Shown: positions 52,292-60,739 of the stretch, piece by piece
Layout of the letters: every line of letters begins with the position of its first letter
Position numbering within the stretch: position 1 is the first letter of the stretch
DNA from: an uncultured Clostridia bacterium
GTDB lineage: Bacteria; Bacillota; Clostridia; Lachnospirales; Anaerotignaceae
Length of the DNA: 64,000 nt
Reading direction: 5' to 3'
Assembly (NCBI GenBank): GCA_910583755.1
Contig: CAJTZO010000012.1
Span: 3,912-67,911, forward strand
Position numbers and translations under genes: made by a program
The notes under the pieces: generated by a model
The model's database searches: none
The model's input: only the letters and a program-made list of their open reading frames with translations
What the model was told of the DNA's origin: nothing

Positions 52292-53050
52292 TTAATCACC
52301 AATATATGCTGTAATAACAGTAGGGTCATTTACAACATCAAAAGGAAGACCCTGCGCAATGACTCTGCCATAGTCTAAAACAACCAATTCTTCACAAATG
52401 CCTAATACTAAGTTCATATCATGTTCTATTAAAAGAATAGCAATTTGAAATTTATCACGTATTTTTCGGATAGTATCCATTAATTCTAATGTTTCTGTTG
52501 GATTCATACCAGCGGCTGGTTCATCCAATAAAAGGATTTTTGGATGTGTTGCTAAGGCTCTCGCAATTTCTAACTTTCTTTGCTTACCATAAGGCAGATT
52601 TTCTGCAATGGCATTTGCTTCTTTGTCTAAGTCAAACTCTTTTAATAGACTAATGGCTTTTTCGTTCATTTCCTTTTCCAACTTTTTATATTTTTTAGTA
52701 TGTAGCATGCTATCAAGTAAAGAGTATTTTAATTGATTATGTAATGCTGTTTTAATATTGTCTAATACCGTCAATTTGTGAAAAAGGCGGATGTTTTGAA
52801 AAGTACGAGCAAAGCCTTCCCTGCATATTTCAGATGCTGTTTTCCCTACTAAATTCGTACCGTCTAATACAATGCTACCTTCTGTGGGACGATATACGCC
52901 TGTTAAAAGATTAAAGATGGTTGTTTTTCCGGCACCGTTTGGCCCAATCAAACCATATAATTGATTTTGTTCAATACTAATATTAAAATCATCAACTGCT
53001 CTTAACCCACCAAAGGAGATACTTAAATTTTTTACTTCAAGAAGCGCCAT
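52292..53050 (-). CDS. livG: Branched-chain amino acid ABC transporter ATPase LivG
   Basis: The 252-residue ATPase has Walker A GPNGAGKTTIFNLLTG, the FARTFQNIRLF segment, signature LPYGKQRKLEIARAL, Walker B ILLLDEPAAGMNPTE, and VIEHD-type switch ILLIEHDMNLV. Its start overlaps the livM stop by 14 bases. Confidence 0.95.
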   Translation of the reverse strand: MALLEVKNLSISFGGLRAVDDFNISIEQNQLYGLIGPNGAGKTTIFNLLTGVYRPTEGSIVLDGTNLVGKTASEICREGFARTFQNIRLFHKLTVLDNIKTALHNQLKYSLLDSMLHTKKYKKLEKEMNEKAISLLKEFDLDKEANAIAENLPYGKQRKLEIARALATHPKILLLDEPAAGMNPTETLELMDTIRKIRDKFQIAILLIEHDMNLVLGICEELVVLDYGRVIAQGLPFDVVNDPTVITAYIGD

Positions 53051-54023
53051 GTTCTACCCCTCCTCTTTTTGGAAGAAGTCTGGAAAATGTTTTGTTTTCC
53101 ATTAATCCTTCTTTTATTTTGGAATGGTTAAATATCATAATTAAAATTAAAGCAATAGAGTAAAGCAACATTCTGTAGTTATCTGCTCCTCTTAATAATT
53201 CTGGTAATATGGTTAAAATAATAGCTGCAATAATGGAACCTTGGATACTTCCCATACCACCCAATACCACAATAACAAGAATTTCAATGGATTGGTTATA
53301 GTCAAATGTGGTTGGTTTGATAATCCCAACATTATGAGCATATAATACACCTGCAATACCTGCAAAAAATGCAGAAATTACAAATGCCTTGATTTTATAA
53401 GAACTTACATGAATACCAATAGATTCTGTTGCAATATCATTGTCTCTAACAGCACAAATAGCACGCCCATCTCTGGACTTTACTAAATTTGTTATCATCA
53501 ATATGGTAATTGCCATAATAAGATAGACAACGGTATAATTTTTATAATTAGAGTAAAGTGGTATTTTGGAAAGACCTTTTGCACCATTTGTAATACTACC
53601 CATTGCAATCAAAATTGATTTTATAATTTCACCAAAGCCTAGTGTAACAATTGCAAGATAATCTCCTCGTAAACGTAAGACAGGAACACCAATCAAAAAG
53701 CCGAAAATTGCCGCCATCATGCCGCCAAATGCAAGCGCAATCATAAATTGAATTGCTGCGGGCAAATGGGTATTGATTGTAAAAATGGCACTACTGTATG
53801 CTCCAATGGACATAAAACATGCATGCCCTAAGGATAATTCTCCCAAAAAACCAGTAACTAAATTCAAAGAAACTGCAAGCATAATGTTAACGGCAATCGG
53901 CACCAACAAAGAAGTGTATTGACGATTTAAAAAGCCACCTTTGATTAGTATGGTAATAAAAAGATATCCAATTAATAAAATAATAATATTTTTAAACTCT
54001 TTTTTATCAAATAATTGTTTCAT
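53037..54023 (-). CDS. livM: Branched-chain amino acid ABC transporter permease LivM
   Basis: This 328-residue inner-membrane permease has about eight to ten hydrophobic helices and the family segments GFLGELSLGHACFMSIGAY, VLRLRGDYLAIVTLGFGEII, GRAICAVRDNDIATESIGI and VLGGMGSIQGSIIAA. It pairs with LivH to form the channel. It starts 11 bases after livH and overlaps livG. Confidence 0.95.
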   Translation of the reverse strand: MKQLFDKKEFKNIIILLIGYLFITILIKGGFLNRQYTSLLVPIAVNIMLAVSLNLVTGFLGELSLGHACFMSIGAYSSAIFTINTHLPAAIQFMIALAFGGMMAAIFGFLIGVPVLRLRGDYLAIVTLGFGEIIKSILIAMGSITNGAKGLSKIPLYSNYKNYTVVYLIMAITILMITNLVKSRDGRAICAVRDNDIATESIGIHVSSYKIKAFVISAFFAGIAGVLYAHNVGIIKPTTFDYNQSIEILVIVVLGGMGSIQGSIIAAIILTILPELLRGADNYRMLLYSIALILIMIFNHSKIKEGLMENKTFSRLLPKRGGVEHGAS

Positions 54024-54034
54024 TTGCCCACCTC

Positions 54035-54916
54035 CTATACTTTTTCATTTTGTTTTTTACCTAATATACCAGAAGGTTTGACAAGCAATACCACAACAAG
54101 TACACCAAATACAATAGCATCCGATAATTCTGTTGAAATATATGCCTTTGACAAACTTTCTATCATTCCTAATATAATTCCGCCAAACATTGCACCGGGA
54201 ATACTTCCGATTCCGCCTAATACTGCAGCAACAAAGGCTTTGATGCCGGGAAGGGCTCCCATTGTTGGTTTTAATGTTTGATATTGACATATGTATAAAA
54301 TACCAGCAAGTGCTGCCAGTGCAGAACCGATGGCAAACGTCATGGAAATTGTTTTGTTTACATTGATACCGACTAATTGTGCTGCTCCTTTGTCTTCCGA
54401 TACAGCTCTCATGGCGGTTCCCGCTTTTGTTTTATTGACAAATAACGTCAAGGCTAACATAGCTATTGTAGTTACAATTAATGTTACAATGGTAATACCT
54501 GAAATATTTAAGCTTCCGAAACGAACAGATTGAATATTAATTACAGAGTTAAAAGGGATTGGATTTGCTTTAAATATTAAAAGGGAAAGACTTTGTAACA
54601 AATAACTAACACCAATTGCAGTAATCAATACCGCAAGGGGTGGTGCATTTCTTAAAGGCTTGTATGCCACTTTTTCTACCACAACACCTACAACAGAACA
54701 AACAATAACAGTTAATAAAATAGAAAGTGGTATAGAAAGCTCTAACAAGGAAATGCTTACATATAAGGTATAGGCACCTACCATAATGATGTCACCATGA
54801 GCAAAATTAATCATTTTCGCAATTCCATAAACCATAGTATACCCTAATGCGATAAGTGCATAAATACTGCCTGTTCTTAATCCGTTGATTAACTGTTCTA
54901 ACATACTAATTAACAT
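54035..54916 (-). CDS. livH: Branched-chain amino acid ABC transporter permease LivH
   Basis: The 293-residue permease opens with GLRTGSIYALIALGYTMVYGIAKMINFAHGDIIMVGAY, the standard LivH start, and has FVAAVLGGIGSIPGAMFGG in the ATPase-coupling loop. GAGGTGGG precedes the ATG at 54916. It follows livK across an intercistronic terminator-like hairpin. Confidence 0.95.
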   Translation of the reverse strand: MLISMLEQLINGLRTGSIYALIALGYTMVYGIAKMINFAHGDIIMVGAYTLYVSISLLELSIPLSILLTVIVCSVVGVVVEKVAYKPLRNAPPLAVLITAIGVSYLLQSLSLLIFKANPIPFNSVINIQSVRFGSLNISGITIVTLIVTTIAMLALTLFVNKTKAGTAMRAVSEDKGAAQLVGINVNKTISMTFAIGSALAALAGILYICQYQTLKPTMGALPGIKAFVAAVLGGIGSIPGAMFGGIILGMIESLSKAYISTELSDAIVFGVLVVVLLVKPSGILGKKQNEKV

Positions 54917-54996
54917 ATTATCCCACCTCTTTTACATCATACCAATATAGATTTTGGGCTTTGCCCATATCCTCTCTTTTTTTAAGAAAAGAAGGC

Positions 54997-55037
54997 TTTA
55001 AAAAACAACACCCTTCTGCCTAATGAGACAGAAGGGA
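54997..55037 (-). terminator. Partial terminator between livK and livH
   Basis: On the minus strand CCCTTCTG pairs with CAGAAGGG around a short loop, followed by TGTTGTTTTTT. It lies right after the livK stop and before livH. Partial readthrough would give more binding protein than permease. Confidence 0.7.
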
Positions 55038-55048
55038 CTATTTTTTTC

Positions 55049-56230
55049 TTATTCCATTGCTGTATATTGTCCATCTTTAATTACAACAAATTTCGCACTT
55101 TTATCTGGTTCGCCTTCTTCTGTAAATGACATAGAACCTGTGATACCATCTACTGTAATTTCTGTCATAGCTGCAATCATAGCATCACTTTCCATAGAAT
55201 TTGCTTTTTCCATAGCTGCTTTGATAACATATACTGTATCATAACCATCTGCTGCAAACTGGTCTGGTGTTGCACTATATTTTTGTTCGTATTTTGATAC
55301 AAAGCTTGCAACTTCTTCTGCTTCATCTGTTGCTAAAAAAGGACTTAAAAATACGGCACCCTCTACTGTTGCAGGGTCAGTTACTTGTGCAAGGATACCA
55401 TCCCAACCGTCTCCGCCAATAAATGGTAATTCCATGCCAAGTTCTTTTGCTTGTTGTGTAATATATGCTGCTGCTTCATAATAAACTGGGCAGAATATAA
55501 TTTCTGCATCGGTACCTTTAATTTTTGTTAATTGTGTAGAAAAATCAACATCACCTTCGTTGAATGCTTCTTCTGTAACAACTTCTCCACCATTTACTTT
55601 GACTTGTTCTACAAAAGCATTTTTCATACCTGTAGAATAGTCATCAGAATTATTGAAAATAACAGCAGCTTTTGTGAAACCTGCTTCTTTTACATAATCA
55701 GCCATGGTTATACCTTGTAATGGGTCTGTAAAGCAAAGTCTGAATACGTTTGGTGCATCTGTGATACACTCAATGGCAGAACCAGAAGGTGTAATCTGCA
55801 ATATATTATCTTGTTTGGATAACTCTTTGACTGCAATACAAGGAGCACTTGTTACAGTACCAATCATAGCCTTCATCCCTTTATCCATTAAAGAGTTGTA
55901 AGCAGTAATGGCTTTATCTTCGCTGGATTCGTCATCTTGAAAGTCAAGTGCAAGAGTATGTGTTTGGTCACCTACTTTTACGCCACCTGCTTCATTGATT
56001 TCAGCAATCGCAATTTCAGCACCTTGTTTTACACTGTTTCCATAGGAAGCTGCACCACCTGTCAGTGGTCCAATACCACCTATCAAAAAGGTAGAAGCAT
56101 CTGCACTACTTTCTACATTGCTTTCTGGATTACTTTCTACATCACTGTTTTGATTTTCACCGCCTGAAGAACAAGCTGCAAAAGAAAACATCATTACAGC
56201 TGCCATGACACTTGCAAATAATTTTTTCAT
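55049..56230 (-). CDS. livK: Branched-chain amino acid-binding lipoprotein (LivK/LivJ)
   Basis: I chose the ATG at 56230 behind TAGGGGG; an upstream in-frame start at 56260 is less likely. The 393-residue protein has a lipoprotein signal ending in SFAACSS, an acidic Ser/Asn linker, and the periplasmic-binding type I fold (IGGIGPLTGGAASYGNSVKQGAEIAIAEINEAGG; AVIFNNSDDYSTGM; FIGGDGWDG; FAADGYDTVYVI). It captures leucine, isoleucine, valine or a related amino acid outside the membrane. It is the first gene of the operon. Confidence 0.94.
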   Translation of the reverse strand: MKKLFASVMAAVMMFSFAACSSGGENQNSDVESNPESNVESSADASTFLIGGIGPLTGGAASYGNSVKQGAEIAIAEINEAGGVKVGDQTHTLALDFQDDESSEDKAITAYNSLMDKGMKAMIGTVTSAPCIAVKELSKQDNILQITPSGSAIECITDAPNVFRLCFTDPLQGITMADYVKEAGFTKAAVIFNNSDDYSTGMKNAFVEQVKVNGGEVVTEEAFNEGDVDFSTQLTKIKGTDAEIIFCPVYYEAAAYITQQAKELGMELPFIGGDGWDGILAQVTDPATVEGAVFLSPFLATDEAEEVASFVSKYEQKYSATPDQFAADGYDTVYVIKAAMEKANSMESDAMIAAMTEITVDGITGSMSFTEEGEPDKSAKFVVIKDGQYTAME

Positions 56231-56284
56231 TGTTTTTCCCCCTAATTTTTTTCTTCTCAATCTTGTGAAAACTTATTTTGTAAA

Positions 56285-56314
56285 ATAATACGCTAAAAAT
56301 AATATTTTCGTCAA
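56285..56314 (-). promoter_or_regulatory. Sigma-A promoter of the liv operon
   Basis: On the minus strand TTGACG and TATTAT are separated by 18 bp, about 55 bases before livK. The rest of the 56315-56489 gap is AT-rich with no other clear feature. Confidence 0.6.
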
Positions 56315-56489
56315 GATGACAGCCTTATGAAATTTAGAGTCTATTTTTTTAAAATTTTGATAGATTTTTATTTTTATTGTTGATATATTCCATATGATTT
56401 ATACAACTATTACAAAATTTTAATTTTTTTGCTTGAAAAACAATGTTAATACTTTGAAATTTTTGGCTTTTTTTGTAAGTGTTGTCATA

Positions 56490-56525
56490 CAAAAAACCAT
56501 TGAGAAAAATATTCCCAATGGTTTA
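56490..56525 (-). terminator. Terminator of the fru operon
   Basis: On the minus strand ACCATTG pairs with CAATGGT (with AT extensions), followed by TTTTTTG, immediately after the fruA stop. Confidence 0.8.
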
Positions 56526-56530
56526 AATTT

Positions 56531-58420
56531 TTATTTTTGTGTTACCGGTTTTTTCAATATGCCTAATAATAAAGTACCAACAACAGAGCCAATTATCAAA
56601 GAAACAAGATACATTATACTGTTGCCGATGACTGGTAATACAAATAATCCGCCGTGAGGTGCCATTAAAGTACAATTAAAAAACATGGATAATCCTCCAG
56701 AAACTGCTGCACCGATTGCACAAGCTGGTATGACATGAAGCGGGTCAGAGGCTGCAAAAGGAATTGCACCTTCTGTAATAAAGGAAAGCCCCATAATATA
56801 ATTTACGATACCTGATTTTCTTTCTGATTCTGTAAATTTGTTTTTAAAAAATGTTGTTGCTAAGGCGATGGCAAGAGGTGGAACCATACCACCAATCATA
56901 ACGGCTGCCATCATTTCATAATTTCCTTCTGTAATGGAAGCAGTGCCAAAAACATAGGCTGCTTTATTAATTGGGCCTCCCATATCAATGGACATCATGC
57001 CTGCTAATACAATGCCGAGTAATACCCGACTAGAGGAACCCATAGAATTTAAACCATGAAATAATGCTGTGTTTAATGCACCAACTGGTGGATTGATTAA
57101 GAAAATAATGATTGCACCAATCAGAAAAATACCACAAAGAGGATATAATAATACAGGTTTGATACCTTCTAAACTTTGAGGAAGTTTGTCAAATACTTTT
57201 TTCAGCCCAAGTATCAAATATCCTGCAATAAAACCAGCTGCTAATGCGCCTAAAAAGCCGCTGCCGCCTTCTTTTGCTAAATATCCGCCAACAAAACCCA
57301 CTGCTAACGCCGGTCTGTCACCAATACTAGAAGCAATAAATCCGGCTAATACAGGTAACATAAATGCAAAAGAGCCATCTCCTACTTGTTTTAAAAATGC
57401 AGCAAAGGGTGTATTGCTACCAAAATTTGCAGGATTCATTTCATAATTATCAAATAAGAATGCAAGAGCGATTAAAATACCTCCACCAATAACAAAGGGT
57501 AACATGTTAGAAACACCATTCATTAAGTCGACATAAACAGTATGAAGCCCTTTTCCTTTTTCCGCTGCTTGTTCTTCTGTTGCACCACCTTCTGCATGGA
57601 AAATGGGGGCATCTCCTGCCATTGCTCTATCTAAAAGTTCATCTGCTTTATGAATACCATCTGCTACCTTTGTTACAATAACCTTTTTTCCATGAAATCT
57701 AGTCATTTCCACTTTTTTATCTGCGGCAACAATAATGCATTTTGCGTTTTTAATTTCCTCTGTTGTCAACACATTTTTTGCACCACCAGAACCATTTGTT
57801 TCTACCTTGATAGAAATGCCTTTTTCTTTTCCTTTGGTTGCTAAATTTTCTGCTGCCATAAAGGTGTGTGCAATACCAGTAGGACAAGCGGTTACTGCTA
57901 ATACATCATAGCCACTGCTACTTGTTGCAACTGGTTTTTCCTCTGCATATTCTTCTGCAAATTTTTCTCTTTCTGCTTTGTCAATAATATCTAAGTATGT
58001 GTCAATATCTTTTGCATTTAATAAGTCATTTCGAAAACTTTCATTCATCAAAAGCATAGAAAGCCTTTGCAATACTTCAATGTGTACGTCTCCACCTTCT
58101 GCTGGTGCTGCAATCATAAAAAATAATTTACTTGGCTCGCCGTCTAATGATGCATAGTCCACCCCTTCTGGTACTGTTATAGAACTTAAACCAGGATGTT
58201 TTACTGCTGCAACTTTTGCATGAGGAATAGCAATACCTTCTCCAATTCCAGTTGTTCCGCTTGCTTCTCTCTCCAATACTCCTTGTTTATAACCTTCTTT
58301 ATCCTTTAATTTTCCGCCTTTTTCCATTAAATCTACAAGTATGTTGATAGCTTCTTCTTTGTCTTTTGGTGCTGCTCCTAACAAAATGGAATCTTTGGAT
58401 AGTAATTCCGTAATTTTCAT
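56531..58420 (-). CDS. fruA: Fructose-specific PTS enzyme IIABC
   Basis: The 629-residue membrane protein imports fructose as fructose 1-phosphate. Domain order is EIIA (1-150, phosphorylated His in GIAIPHAKVAAVKHP), EIIB (about 170-265, Cys in VTACPTGIAHTFMAAENL), and EIIC (about 290-629, multiple helices, GGGILIALAFLFDNY; MMSIDMGGPINKAAYVF; GAIPFAASDP). GAGGAGGA precedes the ATG. It is the last gene of fruR-fruK-fruA, 22 bases after fruK. Confidence 0.95.
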   Translation of the reverse strand: MKITELLSKDSILLGAAPKDKEEAINILVDLMEKGGKLKDKEGYKQGVLEREASGTTGIGEGIAIPHAKVAAVKHPGLSSITVPEGVDYASLDGEPSKLFFMIAAPAEGGDVHIEVLQRLSMLLMNESFRNDLLNAKDIDTYLDIIDKAEREKFAEEYAEEKPVATSSSGYDVLAVTACPTGIAHTFMAAENLATKGKEKGISIKVETNGSGGAKNVLTTEEIKNAKCIIVAADKKVEMTRFHGKKVIVTKVADGIHKADELLDRAMAGDAPIFHAEGGATEEQAAEKGKGLHTVYVDLMNGVSNMLPFVIGGGILIALAFLFDNYEMNPANFGSNTPFAAFLKQVGDGSFAFMLPVLAGFIASSIGDRPALAVGFVGGYLAKEGGSGFLGALAAGFIAGYLILGLKKVFDKLPQSLEGIKPVLLYPLCGIFLIGAIIIFLINPPVGALNTALFHGLNSMGSSSRVLLGIVLAGMMSIDMGGPINKAAYVFGTASITEGNYEMMAAVMIGGMVPPLAIALATTFFKNKFTESERKSGIVNYIMGLSFITEGAIPFAASDPLHVIPACAIGAAVSGGLSMFFNCTLMAPHGGLFVLPVIGNSIMYLVSLIIGSVVGTLLLGILKKPVTQK

Positions 58421-58442
58421 AAATGATGTCCTCCTCTTTATG

Positions 58443-59354
58443 TTATCTAATGCTATGTAATATTTTTTCCACTTCTTCTTTTGTTGCTAAGTATTTTGAA
58501 AATGCACTTGCGCTGCCAGTTGCAACTCCCATATAAAAAGCGTCTTCCAAAGAATAATGTTTTAAATATCCAGCGGTAAATCCGGCTACCATGCTATCCC
58601 CTGCCCCCACAGAGTTTACAACGGTCCCTTTTGGTGCTGGTGTTTGATATATCTCACCATTTGTACCTACAAATATAGCGCCATCTCCTGCCATAGATAC
58701 CAAAATATTGACTTGATTATCTCCCATTTGTTGTAGCTTTTTAGCATAGGTTATAATTTCCTCTTTTTCTTTTAATGTTACACCAAATATTTCCCCTAAT
58801 TCATGATTATTTGGTTTAATTAAAAATGGATGATATTTCATAACATTAACAAGTAAATCTTTTGTGGCGTCTACAATGATTTTAATTCCCTTGCTTTGCA
58901 ATCTTGCCATAATTTTTTGATAAATGTCTTGTGGTAGTGAAGTTGGTACACTTCCAGCTAAAATTAAAATATCTTCTGCCTGTAAGGTGTCTAGTTTGGT
59001 AAAAAGTTGCTGTAATTCTTTTTCAGAAATTTCAGGTCCCATACCATTAATTTCTGTTTCTTCTTTGGCTTTGATTTTTACATTAATCCGTGAAAGCCCT
59101 TTTTCTAGGTGAATAAAATCACTTTTGCCACCACTTCTTTGAAAGCCATTTTCAATTTCTTCTCCCGTAAATCCTGCTACAAAACCGAGTGCTATGTTTT
59201 CTACACCTAAATGGTTTAATACTGTAGAAACGTTGATTCCTTTTCCACCGCTTAGTATCAATTCTGAGGTAGCTCTATTGATTTCTCCCAGAGTAAGAGT
59301 GTCTGTTGTAATGATATAATCCAAGGAAGGATTAAAAGTAACCGTATAAATCAT
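58443..59354 (-). CDS. fruK: 1-phosphofructokinase
   Basis: FruK phosphorylates fructose 1-phosphate to fructose 1,6-bisphosphate, the product that also relieves CggR. The 303-residue PfkB-family protein has TFNPSLDYIITTD, the substrate motif LSGGKGINVSTVLNHLG, IIVDATKDLL, LIKPNNHELGEIFG, and the ATP-site GTVVNSVGAGDSMVAGF with the catalytic Asp. Its ATG overlaps the fruR stop by four bases. Confidence 0.95.
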   Translation of the reverse strand: MIYTVTFNPSLDYIITTDTLTLGEINRATSELILSGGKGINVSTVLNHLGVENIALGFVAGFTGEEIENGFQRSGGKSDFIHLEKGLSRINVKIKAKEETEINGMGPEISEKELQQLFTKLDTLQAEDILILAGSVPTSLPQDIYQKIMARLQSKGIKIIVDATKDLLVNVMKYHPFLIKPNNHELGEIFGVTLKEKEEIITYAKKLQQMGDNQVNILVSMAGDGAIFVGTNGEIYQTPAPKGTVVNSVGAGDSMVAGFTAGYLKHYSLEDAFYMGVATGSASAFSKYLATKEEVEKILHSIR

Positions 59355-60103
59355 TTTTCTTCGCCTTCTTTCACATAAATTGTATGATGATAATTTTTAG
59401 GTGCTAAATCTGTTGTAATAATAGTGCTATTTTCAAGCTGACCAAATGTGACTGCTGAAATTTTGTCAAATTTGCTGGAGTCCGCTAGGATGTAAGATTC
59501 TTTACAATGTGATAATGCTGTTCTTTTTACAGAGGCTTCACTGGATTCTGGTGTGCTGAAATGAGCAACCTCACTGATGCCGTTGACACCAAAAAAGCCC
59601 TTGGTAAAGTGAAATTTTTGTAAGGATTCTACGGCTTCGCTGCCGATAATGGCTTCTGTAATAGCTTTAAATGTCCCACCAATAATTGTTACAGGAATAT
59701 TATGTTTTGATAACGCTTTTGCTTGCCACACAGAATTTGTAACATAACTTGCGTTTTTTTCTGTAATATAGCTAGCCATAATCTCAACTGTTGTACCAGA
59801 ATCCAGATAAACAAAATCACCTGGTACGATTAATTGTGAGGCATATTTTCCGATAGTATGCTTTTGCTCTATGTTTAAAGAACTTCTTTCAGAAATACCT
59901 TCATCCGATGTTTCATATTGTAGATTTAAAGCTGTTGCACCACCATGTACACGGATGAGTTTTCCAAGTTTATCCAGTGATACCAAATCCCGGCGAACAG
60001 TAGACTCTGAAATTTTGAGTGTCTGCACAAGTTCTAAAACGGTAACGGTTTTTTTTCTGTCCACCATATCCATAATTTTTTGATATCGTTGTTCTGTTAA
60101 CAT
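59351..60103 (-). CDS. fruR: DeoR-family fructose operon repressor
   Basis: The 250-residue protein has an N-terminal DeoR helix-turn-helix (MLTEQRYQKIMDMV; LVQTLKISESTVRRDLVSLDKLGKLIRVHGGA) and a C-terminal sugar-phosphate-binding domain (FVYLDSGTTVEIMASYI; FFGVNGIS; ILADSSKFDKISAVTFGQL). It probably responds to fructose 1-phosphate and controls its own operon. AAGGAGGAAAAC precedes the ATG. Confidence 0.92.
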   Translation of the reverse strand: MLTEQRYQKIMDMVDRKKTVTVLELVQTLKISESTVRRDLVSLDKLGKLIRVHGGATALNLQYETSDEGISERSSLNIEQKHTIGKYASQLIVPGDFVYLDSGTTVEIMASYITEKNASYVTNSVWQAKALSKHNIPVTIIGGTFKAITEAIIGSEAVESLQKFHFTKGFFGVNGISEVAHFSTPESSEASVKRTALSHCKESYILADSSKFDKISAVTFGQLENSTIITTDLAPKNYHHTIYVKEGEEK

Positions 60104-60126
60104 GTTGTTTTCCTCCTTCTGATACT

Positions 60127-60155
60127 ACTATACCATTATTTTCGGTCATAATCAA
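60127..60155 (-). promoter_or_regulatory. Sigma-A promoter and probable FruR operator of the fru operon
   Basis: On the minus strand TTGATT and TATAGT are separated by 17 bp. The -35 box is inside ATAAT-GATTG-ATTAT, a small palindrome within the repeat-like stretch AATGATAATGATTGATTATG (60144-60163), a likely FruR site. Confidence 0.6.
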
Positions 60156-60282
60156 TCATTATCATTTACAAAAATGCGCGTTTTTGATTGGTATACTTGC
60201 ACAAAATTGACTGAATTTGACTGAAATAGAAAGATGTATTTTTTTAAATGATTTGATAGTATTAATTATAATGTATGATAGG

Positions 60283-60310
60283 CTTTCCAGAAAGAACTTT
60301 CCAGAAAGAA
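60283..60310. repeat. Tandem 14-bp palindromic repeat
   Basis: CTTTCCAGAAAGAA occurs twice in a row. Each copy contains the palindrome TTTC-CA-GAAA. It lies between the divergent fru and metA promoters and could be a regulator site. Confidence 0.4.
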
Positions 60311-60399
60311 AAAATTTATTAAAAATATTAGGGATAGAATCCAATTTTTATTATAGCAAAACTATAGTAGATAAGTGGTGCTATGGGTTCTTTTTATCA

Positions 60400-60428
60400 T
60401 TGACAGAATCCGAAAGGTATGATAAAAT
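60400..60428 (+). promoter_or_regulatory. Sigma-A promoter of the metA T-box transcript
   Basis: TTGACA at 60400-60405 and TAAAAT at 60423-60428 with a 17-bp spacer. Transcription should start near 60435, at the base of T-box stem I. Confidence 0.75.
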
Positions 60429-60434
60429 ACCTTT

Positions 60435-60709
60435 TAAACGTAATGATAGAGAAAGTAAGTCTGTGGATTTTTTCAGAGAGCCTTGCAACGTGGTGGGAAA
60501 AGGTAAAGGAAACAGCACTGAAAATGGCTCTGGAATGGTGTACCGAAGCCTTTTTATAGGTCTAGGCTACAACAGGTTCGCCTGTTACAGCGAAACAGTA
60601 TTATCTTAACAGACGTACTGGCAAAGAGGTTTTCTGATTGTTAGAAAATAAAGTGAAGTGGTACAGCGTTTTGATACGCCTTCATAGTATTTACTATGAA
60701 GGCGTTTTT
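60435..60709 (+). ncRNA. T-box riboswitch leader, methionine specifier
   Basis: The leader senses uncharged tRNA and controls readthrough of a terminator. Stem I contains AGTAAGT and the AG-bulge helix CAGAGAGCC (5' arm) pairing with GGCTCTG (60526-60532). The specifier loop GGAATGG follows with ATG at 60535-60537, a methionine codon. The T-box element GTGAAGTGGTACAGCG is at 60653-60668. The terminator CGCCTTCATAGTA-TT-TACTATGAAGGCG-TTTTT is at 60677-60709. The element GTGGTAC can pair in an antiterminator that includes the terminator's 5' arm. Placement before metA fits. Confidence 0.92.
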
Positions 60710-60739
60710 GATTTTAATTTTATTTAGGAGGGAATAAAC

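Noticed and set aside
60217..60609. A 130-codon plus-strand open frame before metA
   Set aside because: It runs through the promoter and most of the T-box stem I, has no ribosome site, and the RNA features explain the sequence better.
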